Positions 33,918 through 42,412 of a DNA stretch of 64,000 bases are shown piece by piece. The stretch comes from CAZSBG01 sp964605145 (GTDB lineage Bacteria; Zhuqueibacterota; Zhuqueibacteria; Thermofontimicrobiales; Thermofontimicrobiaceae). The notes beneath the pieces are model-generated. The model made no database searches. It worked only from the letters and a program-made list of their open reading frames with translations, and had not been told where the DNA came from. Both the position numbers and the translations under genes were made by a program. Position 1 is the stretch's first letter; the number at the start of each line of letters is the position of its first letter. Location of the stretch: NCBI GenBank assembly GCA_964605145.1, contig CAZSBG010000006.1, positions 1-64,000 on the forward strand, read 5' to 3'.

Positions 33918-36900
33918 TTATTCAATCGTAAAATATTTTGCTTGCGGATGATGCACAACAAAAGCGGATGTCGTTTGTTCAGGCACCATCTGATCCTCAT
34001 TGGTGAGCGTCACCTCGATCTGCTCAGGTTTCAGAATTTCGAATATCTTTCGATTTTCGCTTAGATCCGGACATGCAGGATAGCCAAAAGAATACCGCGC
34101 ACCGCGATATTTTTGAACGACAAAATCCTGGATATGTTCACCATCCTCAGCTTCCATGCTCAACTCTTTGCGGATTTGCTTATGCCAGTACTCAGCCAGT
34201 GCTTCAGCAGCCTCTACGCTAAGTCCATGAAACAATAAATATTTTTTGTACTGATTTGTTTCAAATAAATATTTCGTCTCTTCCGAGGCTCTTTTTCCAA
34301 CGCTTACCACCTGCAATGCAATGACATCTCTTTTCCCCAAATTCAGCGGAAGGAAGAAGTCTGCAATGCAATGAAATGGCGCTTTCTTCTGGCGGGGAAA
34401 CGTGAGTCGCTTCCATTCTTTTTGCGTTTCAGGATGGAAAATGATTACCTGGTTATTTTCGCTATTGCATGGATAGTATCCGTAAACAACGTCTGCAACC
34501 AACAACTTTTCATTTTTACACCGAGTTTTGAATTCATCCAATGCAGGTCGCGCTTCATGTCTGATGATGTTTTCGAATTCATCGCTCTTAAGTTTTCCAC
34601 GGCGAAATCCCCAGCGACCGCGGAACAGCACGGTTTCATTCAAATAAGTGAAAACACGACCCAAATCAACGCCACGTACTATCCGTTCTCCCCAGAACGG
34701 CGGTGATGGAATGTTCACATTTCGGTCTATTTTGGGAGGACCGGACCCGGCAGGTTTTTCCTCTTGCTGTTTCGGCTTTTTTTTTGTATTCAGCGGTTTT
34801 GCAGAAAACTCATTGACCAACGCTCCTGATTTTATCTTTCCCATGGAGGAAAGTCCGGAAAATGCATCGAGACAGTAAACCACCGGCTGCTTCAGAATCG
34901 GCTGGCAGACATCTTCCACATAACTCTTTGTCAACGCCGCGCCGCCGAGAAGAACAGGCACATTCACACTGCGCCGCTTCATTTCCTCGAGATTTTCTTT
35001 CATCACCATGGTAGATTTCACCAGCAGTCCGCTCATCCCAATGGCATCGGCCTGGACTTTCTGGACTTTATTGAGGATTGTCTCAATCTCACATTTTATG
35101 CCAAGGTTGTAGACTTTATAACCATTATTCGTCAGTATAATGTCCACCAAATTTTTCCCAATGTCATGCACATCGCCCCGAACAGTAGCCAGAACAATAC
35201 TCGTTTTTGCATGATCTTCAGTTTTCTCCATAAAGGGTTGCAGCTTGTCCACAGCGAATTTCATGACTTCTGCGGATTGAAGCACAAAGGGCAACTGCAT
35301 TTCCCCGGCGCCAAAAAGATCACCGACTTTTTTCATGGCTGGAATAAGCAGTTGATTGACAATTTCCAGTGGTCCGGTTTTCTCAAGCGCGAGTTTCAGC
35401 AATTTTTCCAGGCCGGTGCTGTTGCCATCCACTACCTGACGCATTATTTTTTGTTCAAGCGACAGTTTTTTCTCTTCAATCCGTTCTCTTTTTATTCCAC
35501 CAGTTTTTTTGTCGAAATAATGGATAAAGGTGAGTAAATCATTTTCTGGCCCTCTGTTATAGATCAAATTCAAACACTGTTCTCTATCCGCTGCATCAAT
35601 TTGATAAAGTGGTATGATTTTTTTAACATTGACAATGGCCAAATCCAAACCGGCCTTAACCGCTTCAGATAAAAAGACTGAATTGAGCACCTCACGCGTA
35701 TGGGGATTAAGCCCAAAAGAAACATTGCTGACGCCAAGAATTGTAAACACGCCGTCCAGCTCGTTCTTGATGCGCTTAATGCCTTCCAGGGTGTTCGCTG
35801 CAGAATCCGACAAACTTTCATCGCCACTGGCCAGGGTGAACGTTAATGCATCAAAGATGATATCCTTGGATCTGAGTCCATGCCTGTTCACTGCGATTTC
35901 ATACAATCGTTTGGCAATTTCTACTTTTGTATCTACTTCACGCGCCATGCCGTTTTCATCGATGGTTAAGGCGATGAGGGCTGCGCCGTATCGCTTCGCC
36001 AATTGACAAATTTTATCCACCCGATCCTCGCCGTCCTCCAGATTGATGGAATTGATAACGCAACGACCACCGGCCAATTGCAGCGCTTTTTCAATCACGT
36101 GCGCATCTGTGGAGTCGATAAACAACGGTAAATCCACCTGCTTGACAATTCTGGATACCGCTTCTTTCATGTCGGCAGACTCATTTCGGCCTGTGAACGC
36201 GACACATAAATCCAGACCATGAGCACCGGTTTTCATCTGTTGTCGCGCGACAGAAACGACGCCATCCCAATCATTGTTCAATACATATTCACGAAATTTC
36301 TTACTGCCATTGGTATTGGTGCGCTCTCCGACAAAAAAGGGCCCGGGGTCCTGCTTCAGAATTCTTTCACTGAACAATGAGGCGATAGATGGAAATTTTT
36401 CCGGCTCTCTTTGCGGTCTGGTTAAAGTAGGAATTTTTTCTGCCATTGCTTTGATAAAATCAGGATTTGTACCGCAACAACCACCAACGAACTGAACTCC
36501 CTCTTCTGTTATGAAACCCGACATGATGTTAACAAATTCATCGACCGGTAGCGTATAGACCAGAGCACCATCAATGTTTTCCGGCAATCCTGCATTTGGC
36601 TGACAAATGACAGGGCCATCGAATTGCTGACTGATTCTCTTTATATAAGGATGCATCTGTTCCGGTCCTGTGGCACAATTGATCCCGAGAACATCGATGT
36701 CAAATGGCTCCAGGGCTGCCATAACCGCCCCAATTTCACTGCCGAGAAGCAACGTCCCGGTGGTTTCGACCGTCACGGAGACGATAACCGGAAGTTTCAC
36801 ATCCTGTGCTTTCATTTCATCGAATATTGCAAGAAGCGCCGTTTTAATTTGAAGTAAATCCTGGCATGTTTCCATAATAAACAGGTCAACGTGACCCTCA

Positions 36901-37334
36901 ATTAATCCCTTTGCCTGAAGGTTATAGGAGCGATACATGGTATCGAAATCAGTCTGGCCCAGAGTTATCAGTTTTGTACCCGGGCCTACAGACCCGGCAA
37001 CGATTTTTTTTTTGTCTGCAGAATATTTATTAACAGCCCGGCGAGCAATGTCAGCAGCAACTTTGTTGATTTCAACCACCCGATCTTGCAATCCATACTC
37101 GGCGAGTACAATTACATTAGCGCCAAACGTGTTGGTTTCAACCACATCAGCGCCTACCTCCAAATATTTTTCATGGATTTTTTGAATTTTTTCAGGCGCG
37201 GTCAAATTCAATACTTCGCTGCATCCGATTTTGCCATCCCACTCTACCTGTGTTGGATTCATGGCTTGAATTTGGGTGCCCATGGCACCATCGAAAAGCA
37301 CGATTCTTTCTCCGAACAATTCCCGGATTCGCAT
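33918..37334 (-). CDS. metH: cobalamin-dependent methionine synthase
   Basis: All four modules are present. Homocysteine-binding module (about 1-310) with zinc ligands in GINCATG and GGCCGTN. Pterin-binding module (about 330-600) with ERTNTNGSKKF. Helical cap and cobalamin-binding module (about 620-870) with DVHDIGKN, whose His ligates cobalt. C-terminal AdoMet-dependent activation module ending with SFGYPACPDLSEN. A Pro/Lys-rich linker of about 35 residues joins the last two. Length is a little below the E. coli enzyme. The ATG at 37334 (GAGG 5 bases before) is preferred to the GTG one codon up. Rubredoxin and thiI follow. Confidence 0.97.
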   Translation of the reverse strand: MRIRELFGERIVLFDGAMGTQIQAMNPTQVEWDGKIGCSEVLNLTAPEKIQKIHEKYLEVGADVVETNTFGANVIVLAEYGLQDRVVEINKVAADIARRAVNKYSADKKKIVAGSVGPGTKLITLGQTDFDTMYRSYNLQAKGLIEGHVDLFIMETCQDLLQIKTALLAIFDEMKAQDVKLPVIVSVTVETTGTLLLGSEIGAVMAALEPFDIDVLGINCATGPEQMHPYIKRISQQFDGPVICQPNAGLPENIDGALVYTLPVDEFVNIMSGFITEEGVQFVGGCCGTNPDFIKAMAEKIPTLTRPQREPEKFPSIASLFSERILKQDPGPFFVGERTNTNGSKKFREYVLNNDWDGVVSVARQQMKTGAHGLDLCVAFTGRNESADMKEAVSRIVKQVDLPLFIDSTDAHVIEKALQLAGGRCVINSINLEDGEDRVDKICQLAKRYGAALIALTIDENGMAREVDTKVEIAKRLYEIAVNRHGLRSKDIIFDALTFTLASGDESLSDSAANTLEGIKRIKNELDGVFTILGVSNVSFGLNPHTREVLNSVFLSEAVKAGLDLAIVNVKKIIPLYQIDAADREQCLNLIYNRGPENDLLTFIHYFDKKTGGIKRERIEEKKLSLEQKIMRQVVDGNSTGLEKLLKLALEKTGPLEIVNQLLIPAMKKVGDLFGAGEMQLPFVLQSAEVMKFAVDKLQPFMEKTEDHAKTSIVLATVRGDVHDIGKNLVDIILTNNGYKVYNLGIKCEIETILNKVQKVQADAIGMSGLLVKSTMVMKENLEEMKRRSVNVPVLLGGAALTKSYVEDVCQPILKQPVVYCLDAFSGLSSMGKIKSGALVNEFSAKPLNTKKKPKQQEEKPAGSGPPKIDRNVNIPSPPFWGERIVRGVDLGRVFTYLNETVLFRGRWGFRRGKLKSDEFENIIRHEARPALDEFKTRCKNEKLLVADVVYGYYPCNSENNQVIIFHPETQKEWKRLTFPRQKKAPFHCIADFFLPLNLGKRDVIALQVVSVGKRASEETKYLFETNQYKKYLLFHGLSVEAAEALAEYWHKQIRKELSMEAEDGEHIQDFVVQKYRGARYSFGYPACPDLSENRKIFEILKPEQIEVTLTNEDQMVPEQTTSAFVVHHPQAKYFTIE

Positions 37335-37639
37335 CACATCCTCACTTTTATTCCATTAAATTTTCACACTTCATCACCTAAATAAATGTTATTTTATCAA
37401 TTCAAAAAAGATCAACAAATAGTGTTTGGTCTTCATCGCTCTGCTACCAGCATTAAGTTGAATCAGCTTTAGCAGATTAAAGCTGAACCGAAATATCTCT
37501 GAACCTCTGGCCTTTCAGAGATCATTCTGCAAGAGACTGAATAGTTTTCATCTTCAGCGATCTGCGCATTAACAAAAAAAGGAGTTTGATAAATTTCAAC
37601 AAACTCCTGTTTTATATGAATAAAAATATTTTTCTAATT
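37335..37639. other. metH leader with several stem-loops
   Basis: Read on the minus strand, the region upstream of metH holds an ATCTCTGA/TCAGAGAT stem (37495-37523) and a TCAGCTTTA/TAAAGCTGA stem (37463-37486). Two imperfect direct repeats (CTTCA-CG-TCTGC type) lie near 37433-37446 and 37553-37566. I could not match it to a cobalamin or SAM riboswitch. The left part after 37400 is plain AT-rich DNA. Confidence 0.4.
37573..37608 (-). terminator. terminator after the STAS gene
   Basis: AGGAGTTTGT and CAAACTCCT pair across a short AT-rich loop, and seven T residues follow on the minus strand. It closes the surface-protein/partner-switch operon 32 bases after the STAS stop. Confidence 0.85.
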
Positions 37640-38353
37640 TTAATTCTGTTTAAATGTCTCTCTCTGAAAAAACTCAACCCTCTTTTTCTTGGAATTTAAG
37701 TTCAACTGTTTTAAATATCTAACCACCTGAAACCAGCTTAACTTTAAATTGCCGTACATCGGTGAATTTAACTCGCGCATAATTTTTATGCTGCCATTCT
37801 CGGGATTTTCAATGACCAACTGTTTTATTTTTTCTTCGACGCTTTTATCCCCGGCATCCGACGAAATCATTTTATTTAAATACGCTTCTCTCTCGCTTGC
37901 ATCGTCTTCGGAGTGAGAAGAATGACTCGTTTCTTCTTTATAACTTTCAGTGTCTCGTCTCACCTGACTGACACTTCGTTGTTCACCACGCGGTCTGGAT
38001 TTATCGAAATCAGCCACCGCATCTTCGATCGAATCGAAGGCTTTTAAAATATAATGAAATTCCAACAATTCAAATACTTCATACACGTCAGGAATCATGC
38101 CGATAAGCTTGAGGTCGCCACCTTTCTCCCGAATACCTTTAATCTCACTGATAAAAATACCCCAACCTGCGCTGCTTATGTAATCAACATTGGACAAATC
38201 GATAATAATGTTGTAATTGTTGGCGTCTAACAAGGTTTCAAGAGAGTGTTCTAATTCTGCGGAAGTAGTCGTGTCAATATACCCACCCACCTTTATCACA
38301 GAAATATTGTTGTCAACACCTGTTTGTTTAACAGACAATTGAATTCCTTCCAT
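37640..38353 (-). CDS. STAS anti-sigma-factor antagonist with C-terminal HTH-like module
   Basis: The first ~115 residues form a STAS domain with VGGYIDTTTSAELE and the phosphorylation site DYISSAGWG (Ser60/61), as in SpoIIAA/RsbV. A Ser/Glu-rich linker (about 118-165) follows. The last ~60 residues form a helical module (EEKIKQLV...PENG...IMRELN...LKQLNL) that resembles the IS3/HTH_29-type helix-turn-helix and is related to a segment in the upstream SpoIIE fusion protein. The start at 38353 has GGAG 8 bases before. The gene follows its likely kinase/phosphatase by 88 bases. STAS proteins bind anti-sigma kinases when unphosphorylated; DNA binding by the tail is inference. Confidence 0.88.
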   Translation of the reverse strand: MEGIQLSVKQTGVDNNISVIKVGGYIDTTTSAELEHSLETLLDANNYNIIIDLSNVDYISSAGWGIFISEIKGIREKGGDLKLIGMIPDVYEVFELLEFHYILKAFDSIEDAVADFDKSRPRGEQRSVSQVRRDTESYKEETSHSSHSEDDASEREAYLNKMISSDAGDKSVEEKIKQLVIENPENGSIKIMRELNSPMYGNLKLSWFQVVRYLKQLNLNSKKKRVEFFQRETFKQN

Positions 38354-38486
38354 CGAATACTCCAAGATGTATGATTCGCAAAATTTTCTTAAATTCAAAT
38401 ATAATAGAAAAACAAGTAAAAGTCAACAAAAAAATATGATTTACATCTTTCGTTTTTTTAATATACTATCTCATTTCTCTAAAAAT

Positions 38487-41400
38487 TTACTTACGATTTT
38501 TTAGTAATTCTTCAGCTTTGATAATATGATTCGAAATATCGTCTCTGCCGGGATCTAATTCGAGTAATTTTTTCCATTCCCCTATAGCTTCCTTTAACTT
38601 ACCGTTATTCGCATAAATAACTCCTGTATTTTCATAAGCATCCGTATCTTTTGGATCCAGTTCTTTGACGCGAAGGTAAGCTGAAACAGCCTTTTCGTAT
38701 TGGTGGGAACGATAATAAGAGTTTCCCAGAATACTGAATGCTTCTTTGAACTCCGGATAAATTTTTGTAACTTGGAGGAATTGCTCAACAGCTTGCTCGT
38801 AATTATGCTCATTATAAAATTTTAAACCCAGAATAAGGTGTTTCTCGCGAAGTGGGTCCTGTTTCGACAGGAATGAATTTGAATCTTCAGAATCATTTGT
38901 AACCTGGCTATTGGAAAAATTCATAAAATTATTCTCTTCGGATGCTCGTTTCTTTTCAGGATTTTTTGGCTGACCTTCGAGCACAAGCTCAGCTTCATCG
39001 TCCTGCAATTCGCCTTTTTCGAAAAATGAGATGTCCGATTCGATTTCATCCAATAAATCATTGAATGAAAATTCATCGCCCATAATTTCATCGTCCTCTA
39101 AAATATCCTGTTCATTAACTTCCGACACGTCCTGGACATCATCCAATAACTCCATGGTTTCATCTTGCGATTGATTCTCATCCTCTTCTTCGGAATCTTG
39201 AATTTCTTGTTCATCACTCAAGTCCAGTTTTCCATTATCGCCATTTTTATCCGTATCGGTTTGAAAAATTTCATTTTTAAAACTCGTTTCATCAACCAGT
39301 GTTTCGAAACCCAGATCGTCTGAGTTGTCTTCTTCAGAATCTTCGAGTAATTCATCTAAATTTATTGATGGTTTTGGTCTTTCCTGTTCTTCTTTCGGTT
39401 GATCAATTTCGTCAGGCTCGTCTGAAATTTCTTCTTTTGAATCTTCAAAGTCTGACGTTTCATTTAAATCCAAATCGTTTTCTTCATCGTGTTCCCCCTG
39501 TTCATCCCAAATATCTTTGAAGCTGAAATCGTGCTCCAAGCCGAGATCATCAACGTCCTCAGCTTCTTCCGAAACGTCATCATCATCAAAATCAATATCG
39601 TCTTCCAGGTCAGTTGACTCTTCCTCTTCAAAAAAGATATCTTCCTCTGATTTTTCATCCGATGAATCGAAATCATCTTCACTTTCCGCAGTTTCTGATT
39701 CATCCTCGCGATGAATACTTGATTCATGCAAACCACCCTCTTCTTCATCGTCTTCTTCTTCATCCCGTTCTTTTTTGAGCAGGTCCTCAATTGGCATGGT
39801 CATCAGGCTTTCGAGGTAGAAGTTATCATCCGGATCCTTTGGCATCCTGACTTGCTTTGGCTTCCTGGGTTTATTTTTCTTTTCAACGGGTCGTTCATCA
39901 TCTTCTTCGTGACCGAGTTCTTTTTTCGATTCCTCCGGCGGCGGTGGTAAGGGAGGTTCGTCGTAGCTTCGGTCAAGAATAATCTTCCCGTCCAATGTTA
40001 ACATCGGGGTACCCGGGGGTTTCATTCTCTTTTTCTTGCCTGACCGGGCGATATAAGCTTCCCGCAACTGCCGTGTGTTTAATCGACTTCGAACGAGTTC
40101 ATCATAGATTCGGCTTTCATTGATTTCCGTGTAGGTGTATTTTTCTGTGTTGAGTTCTTCGCTAATTCTCTTGGCACCAAATTCCGGATGTTTCTTTATA
40201 ATGTCATATATCTTCGTTTTTTCTTCGATACTCAGATGTTTCGCCTCGACGGCAATGGTTTCGTCAATGGAATAGGCGTCGATCCCTTCTTCTTCGAATA
40301 TTTTTTTGTATTTATTATAGTATGCATAGGTTGTGATGCCTGATTCCTCACACGCTTCGCGGATATTTTTTCCGGCTAATATGGCGTTATGCGCTTTCTG
40401 CGCGCGATGCAATTCAATTTTTTCCGGCGAACTTTTTTCTTTGATGGCAACAACAGTGATATCGTCATTTTGGTCAAAGCCTTCTGTAAAAGAATGTATT
40501 TCATCTTTCAATTTATCGATAAATGCCTTGGCACGTAACGTTCCATGCTTACGTATCACATCCTGCAATCGCTCTTCACTGAACAATTCACGGCGACCAT
40601 TCATGGCCTCGGTGATACCATCGGTGTAAATCAATAGGATATCATCTTCGGCTAACTGAATTGTGTCCGATTCGATCGAACGTTTGAACAATTCAGGATC
40701 CGGCAGTGAAATGCCCACCGGGAATCCCCTGGGATTTAAATAATACGTTTTCTTTGAACCCCGTCTGTAAAGAATCATTGGATTGTGCCCGGCGCTGGCG
40801 TAATTAATTCGTCGCTTTTTGGAATCAATGATGACATAAAACAGGGTCACAAACATTCCCTTTTTCATATCATTGACGACAAACTCGTTCACACGCGCCA
40901 ACACCTCTGAAGCTGAACGAATGGAGCGCGCTTCGGTTCTCAGGGCAGTCCGAATCATTGTCATGATAAGTGAACCGGGAACGCCTTTTCCTGACACATC
41001 AGCAACGACAATCCCCAAAGTATCTTTATCCACTTCAACAAAATCGAAATAATCACCGCCAACTTGTTTGGCCGCTTCATAATGCGATGCTATCTCGTAT
41101 CCCTCCAGAACCGGGGTTTCTGCCGGAAGCAATGTCTGCTGTATATCCTGGGCCAGTTGCATTTCCTTTTGAATCCGCTCTTGTTCAGCGAGATTTTTCT
41201 GGGATTGTCGAAATTTATCCGTTATATCGCTAAAGGCTTTGGCAATCTCGCCCACTTCGTCGCCGCTATCGAAATCAATTTCGTCTTTGACATCTCCGCC
41301 ATGACCCAGATCACTCACCCAGGTTGAGAGCTTGCGAAATGGATTCATTATTAAATAGATGAGCAATGTCACGCCGAGATAGCTCAGCGCCAAAATCATA

Positions 41401-42380
41401 AATGCTGTCAGAAGATCTCTCGTCCGAACCGAAGCCACCTTGCTGCTGACGACATCTTTTTGAAATTCCAGGTAGACGGTTCCAACCCTTACCCGAGAAG
41501 CATTGTATATATCGCTTACAAAGCTGTAAACTTCCGTTCCACTGTTGTCGTCTTTATATTTGTAGAGATTGGGACGTGGTTCATCGCGATCTGAGGGAAT
41601 AACAAATTCCTGCCCCAGCAATGTTTCATCAGTTGAATTAATGATATAATTGGTCGTATCAGTGACTGACAGACGATAAAAATCGTCTTTTGACTCCTGA
41701 AATTCCTTAACTTTGAGCGCCACATAAAATATTTTCAAATCTTCATCTTCATTATCGATGATACTGCGGGCAATACTTTTGCCGGTAGGTCGCTCGATGG
41801 CAACAAATTCATCCAGCACTTCGTTCCCATGCTTGAAAAAATAATAGAAATATCCGATCGTAATAGCAACGAATAATATTAGTGCGGAAATGATTGAGTA
41901 GCGCATTTTCAAACTGACAGATATGGTGGGAGTCTGAATCACTTTTTTCTTGCGAAAAGAACTGACCCTGTATTTCGTCAGCCTGAGTTCATTGCCTTCT
42001 TCGGTATGATGGTATTCAATTTCATCCAGCAGCTTGCGCATGATAAAAATTCCCAGACCACCCTTTTTACCGATATCAACATACCGCTTCAAATCCGGGT
42101 CTGCAACTCGGGACGGATCAAAATATTTTCCCTGGTCGATAAGCACAACACTCATGCTGTTTTTCTTGACGATGACGCGCATTGTAATCATGCCCTCCAG
42201 ATCGCGGTAGGCATGCTTAATGATATTCGTCGCGGCCTCGTCAATGCACAGCTTGAATGCATTTACCACTGTATCCGGGAAGCTATGTTTGCGCCCTGCT
42301 TTGGTGACAAAATTCCGCAGTTCGCCCAGATAATCAATGTGAGCGGGAACTTTTATTTCTTCTTTAATCGCTGCTTTCAA
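38487..42380 (-). CDS. fused RsbW-like kinase / sensor / SpoIIE phosphatase / HTH / TPR protein
   Basis: One 1297-residue chain. Residues 1-140: GHKL anti-sigma-type kinase with N-box Glu48/Asn52 (DEAATNIIKH) and GGLGIFIMRK. TM helix about 160-182, extracytoplasmic sensor about 183-318, TM about 320-343, HAMP about 345-400. SpoIIE PP2C phosphatase about 430-645 with GGDYFDF, ADVSGKG, SAGHNP, YTDGITE and NDDITVV, all metal ligands intact. Two helical HTH-like modules about 650-790, one related to the STAS protein tail. A Pro-rich then very acidic linker (about 830-1150). Three TPRs (about 1180-1290). The start is TTG at 42380 with GAGGA upstream. It should both phosphorylate and dephosphorylate STAS partners such as its neighbour. 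Confidence 0.92.
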   Translation of the reverse strand: MKAAIKEEIKVPAHIDYLGELRNFVTKAGRKHSFPDTVVNAFKLCIDEAATNIIKHAYRDLEGMITMRVIVKKNSMSVVLIDQGKYFDPSRVADPDLKRYVDIGKKGGLGIFIMRKLLDEIEYHHTEEGNELRLTKYRVSSFRKKKVIQTPTISVSLKMRYSIISALILFVAITIGYFYYFFKHGNEVLDEFVAIERPTGKSIARSIIDNEDEDLKIFYVALKVKEFQESKDDFYRLSVTDTTNYIINSTDETLLGQEFVIPSDRDEPRPNLYKYKDDNSGTEVYSFVSDIYNASRVRVGTVYLEFQKDVVSSKVASVRTRDLLTAFMILALSYLGVTLLIYLIMNPFRKLSTWVSDLGHGGDVKDEIDFDSGDEVGEIAKAFSDITDKFRQSQKNLAEQERIQKEMQLAQDIQQTLLPAETPVLEGYEIASHYEAAKQVGGDYFDFVEVDKDTLGIVVADVSGKGVPGSLIMTMIRTALRTEARSIRSASEVLARVNEFVVNDMKKGMFVTLFYVIIDSKKRRINYASAGHNPMILYRRGSKKTYYLNPRGFPVGISLPDPELFKRSIESDTIQLAEDDILLIYTDGITEAMNGRRELFSEERLQDVIRKHGTLRAKAFIDKLKDEIHSFTEGFDQNDDITVVAIKEKSSPEKIELHRAQKAHNAILAGKNIREACEESGITTYAYYNKYKKIFEEEGIDAYSIDETIAVEAKHLSIEEKTKIYDIIKKHPEFGAKRISEELNTEKYTYTEINESRIYDELVRSRLNTRQLREAYIARSGKKKRMKPPGTPMLTLDGKIILDRSYDEPPLPPPPEESKKELGHEEDDERPVEKKNKPRKPKQVRMPKDPDDNFYLESLMTMPIEDLLKKERDEEEDDEEEGGLHESSIHREDESETAESEDDFDSSDEKSEEDIFFEEEESTDLEDDIDFDDDDVSEEAEDVDDLGLEHDFSFKDIWDEQGEHDEENDLDLNETSDFEDSKEEISDEPDEIDQPKEEQERPKPSINLDELLEDSEEDNSDDLGFETLVDETSFKNEIFQTDTDKNGDNGKLDLSDEQEIQDSEEEDENQSQDETMELLDDVQDVSEVNEQDILEDDEIMGDEFSFNDLLDEIESDISFFEKGELQDDEAELVLEGQPKNPEKKRASEENNFMNFSNSQVTNDSEDSNSFLSKQDPLREKHLILGLKFYNEHNYEQAVEQFLQVTKIYPEFKEAFSILGNSYYRSHQYEKAVSAYLRVKELDPKDTDAYENTGVIYANNGKLKEAIGEWKKLLELDPGRDDISNHIIKAEELLKNRK

Positions 42381-42412
42381 ATTTAATTTATCCTCTCTTC
42401 CGATAATCCTCT

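Noticed and set aside
37335..37570. Cobalamin or SAM riboswitch before metH
   Set aside because: Stem-loops are present, but none of the conserved core sequences of these riboswitches could be found.
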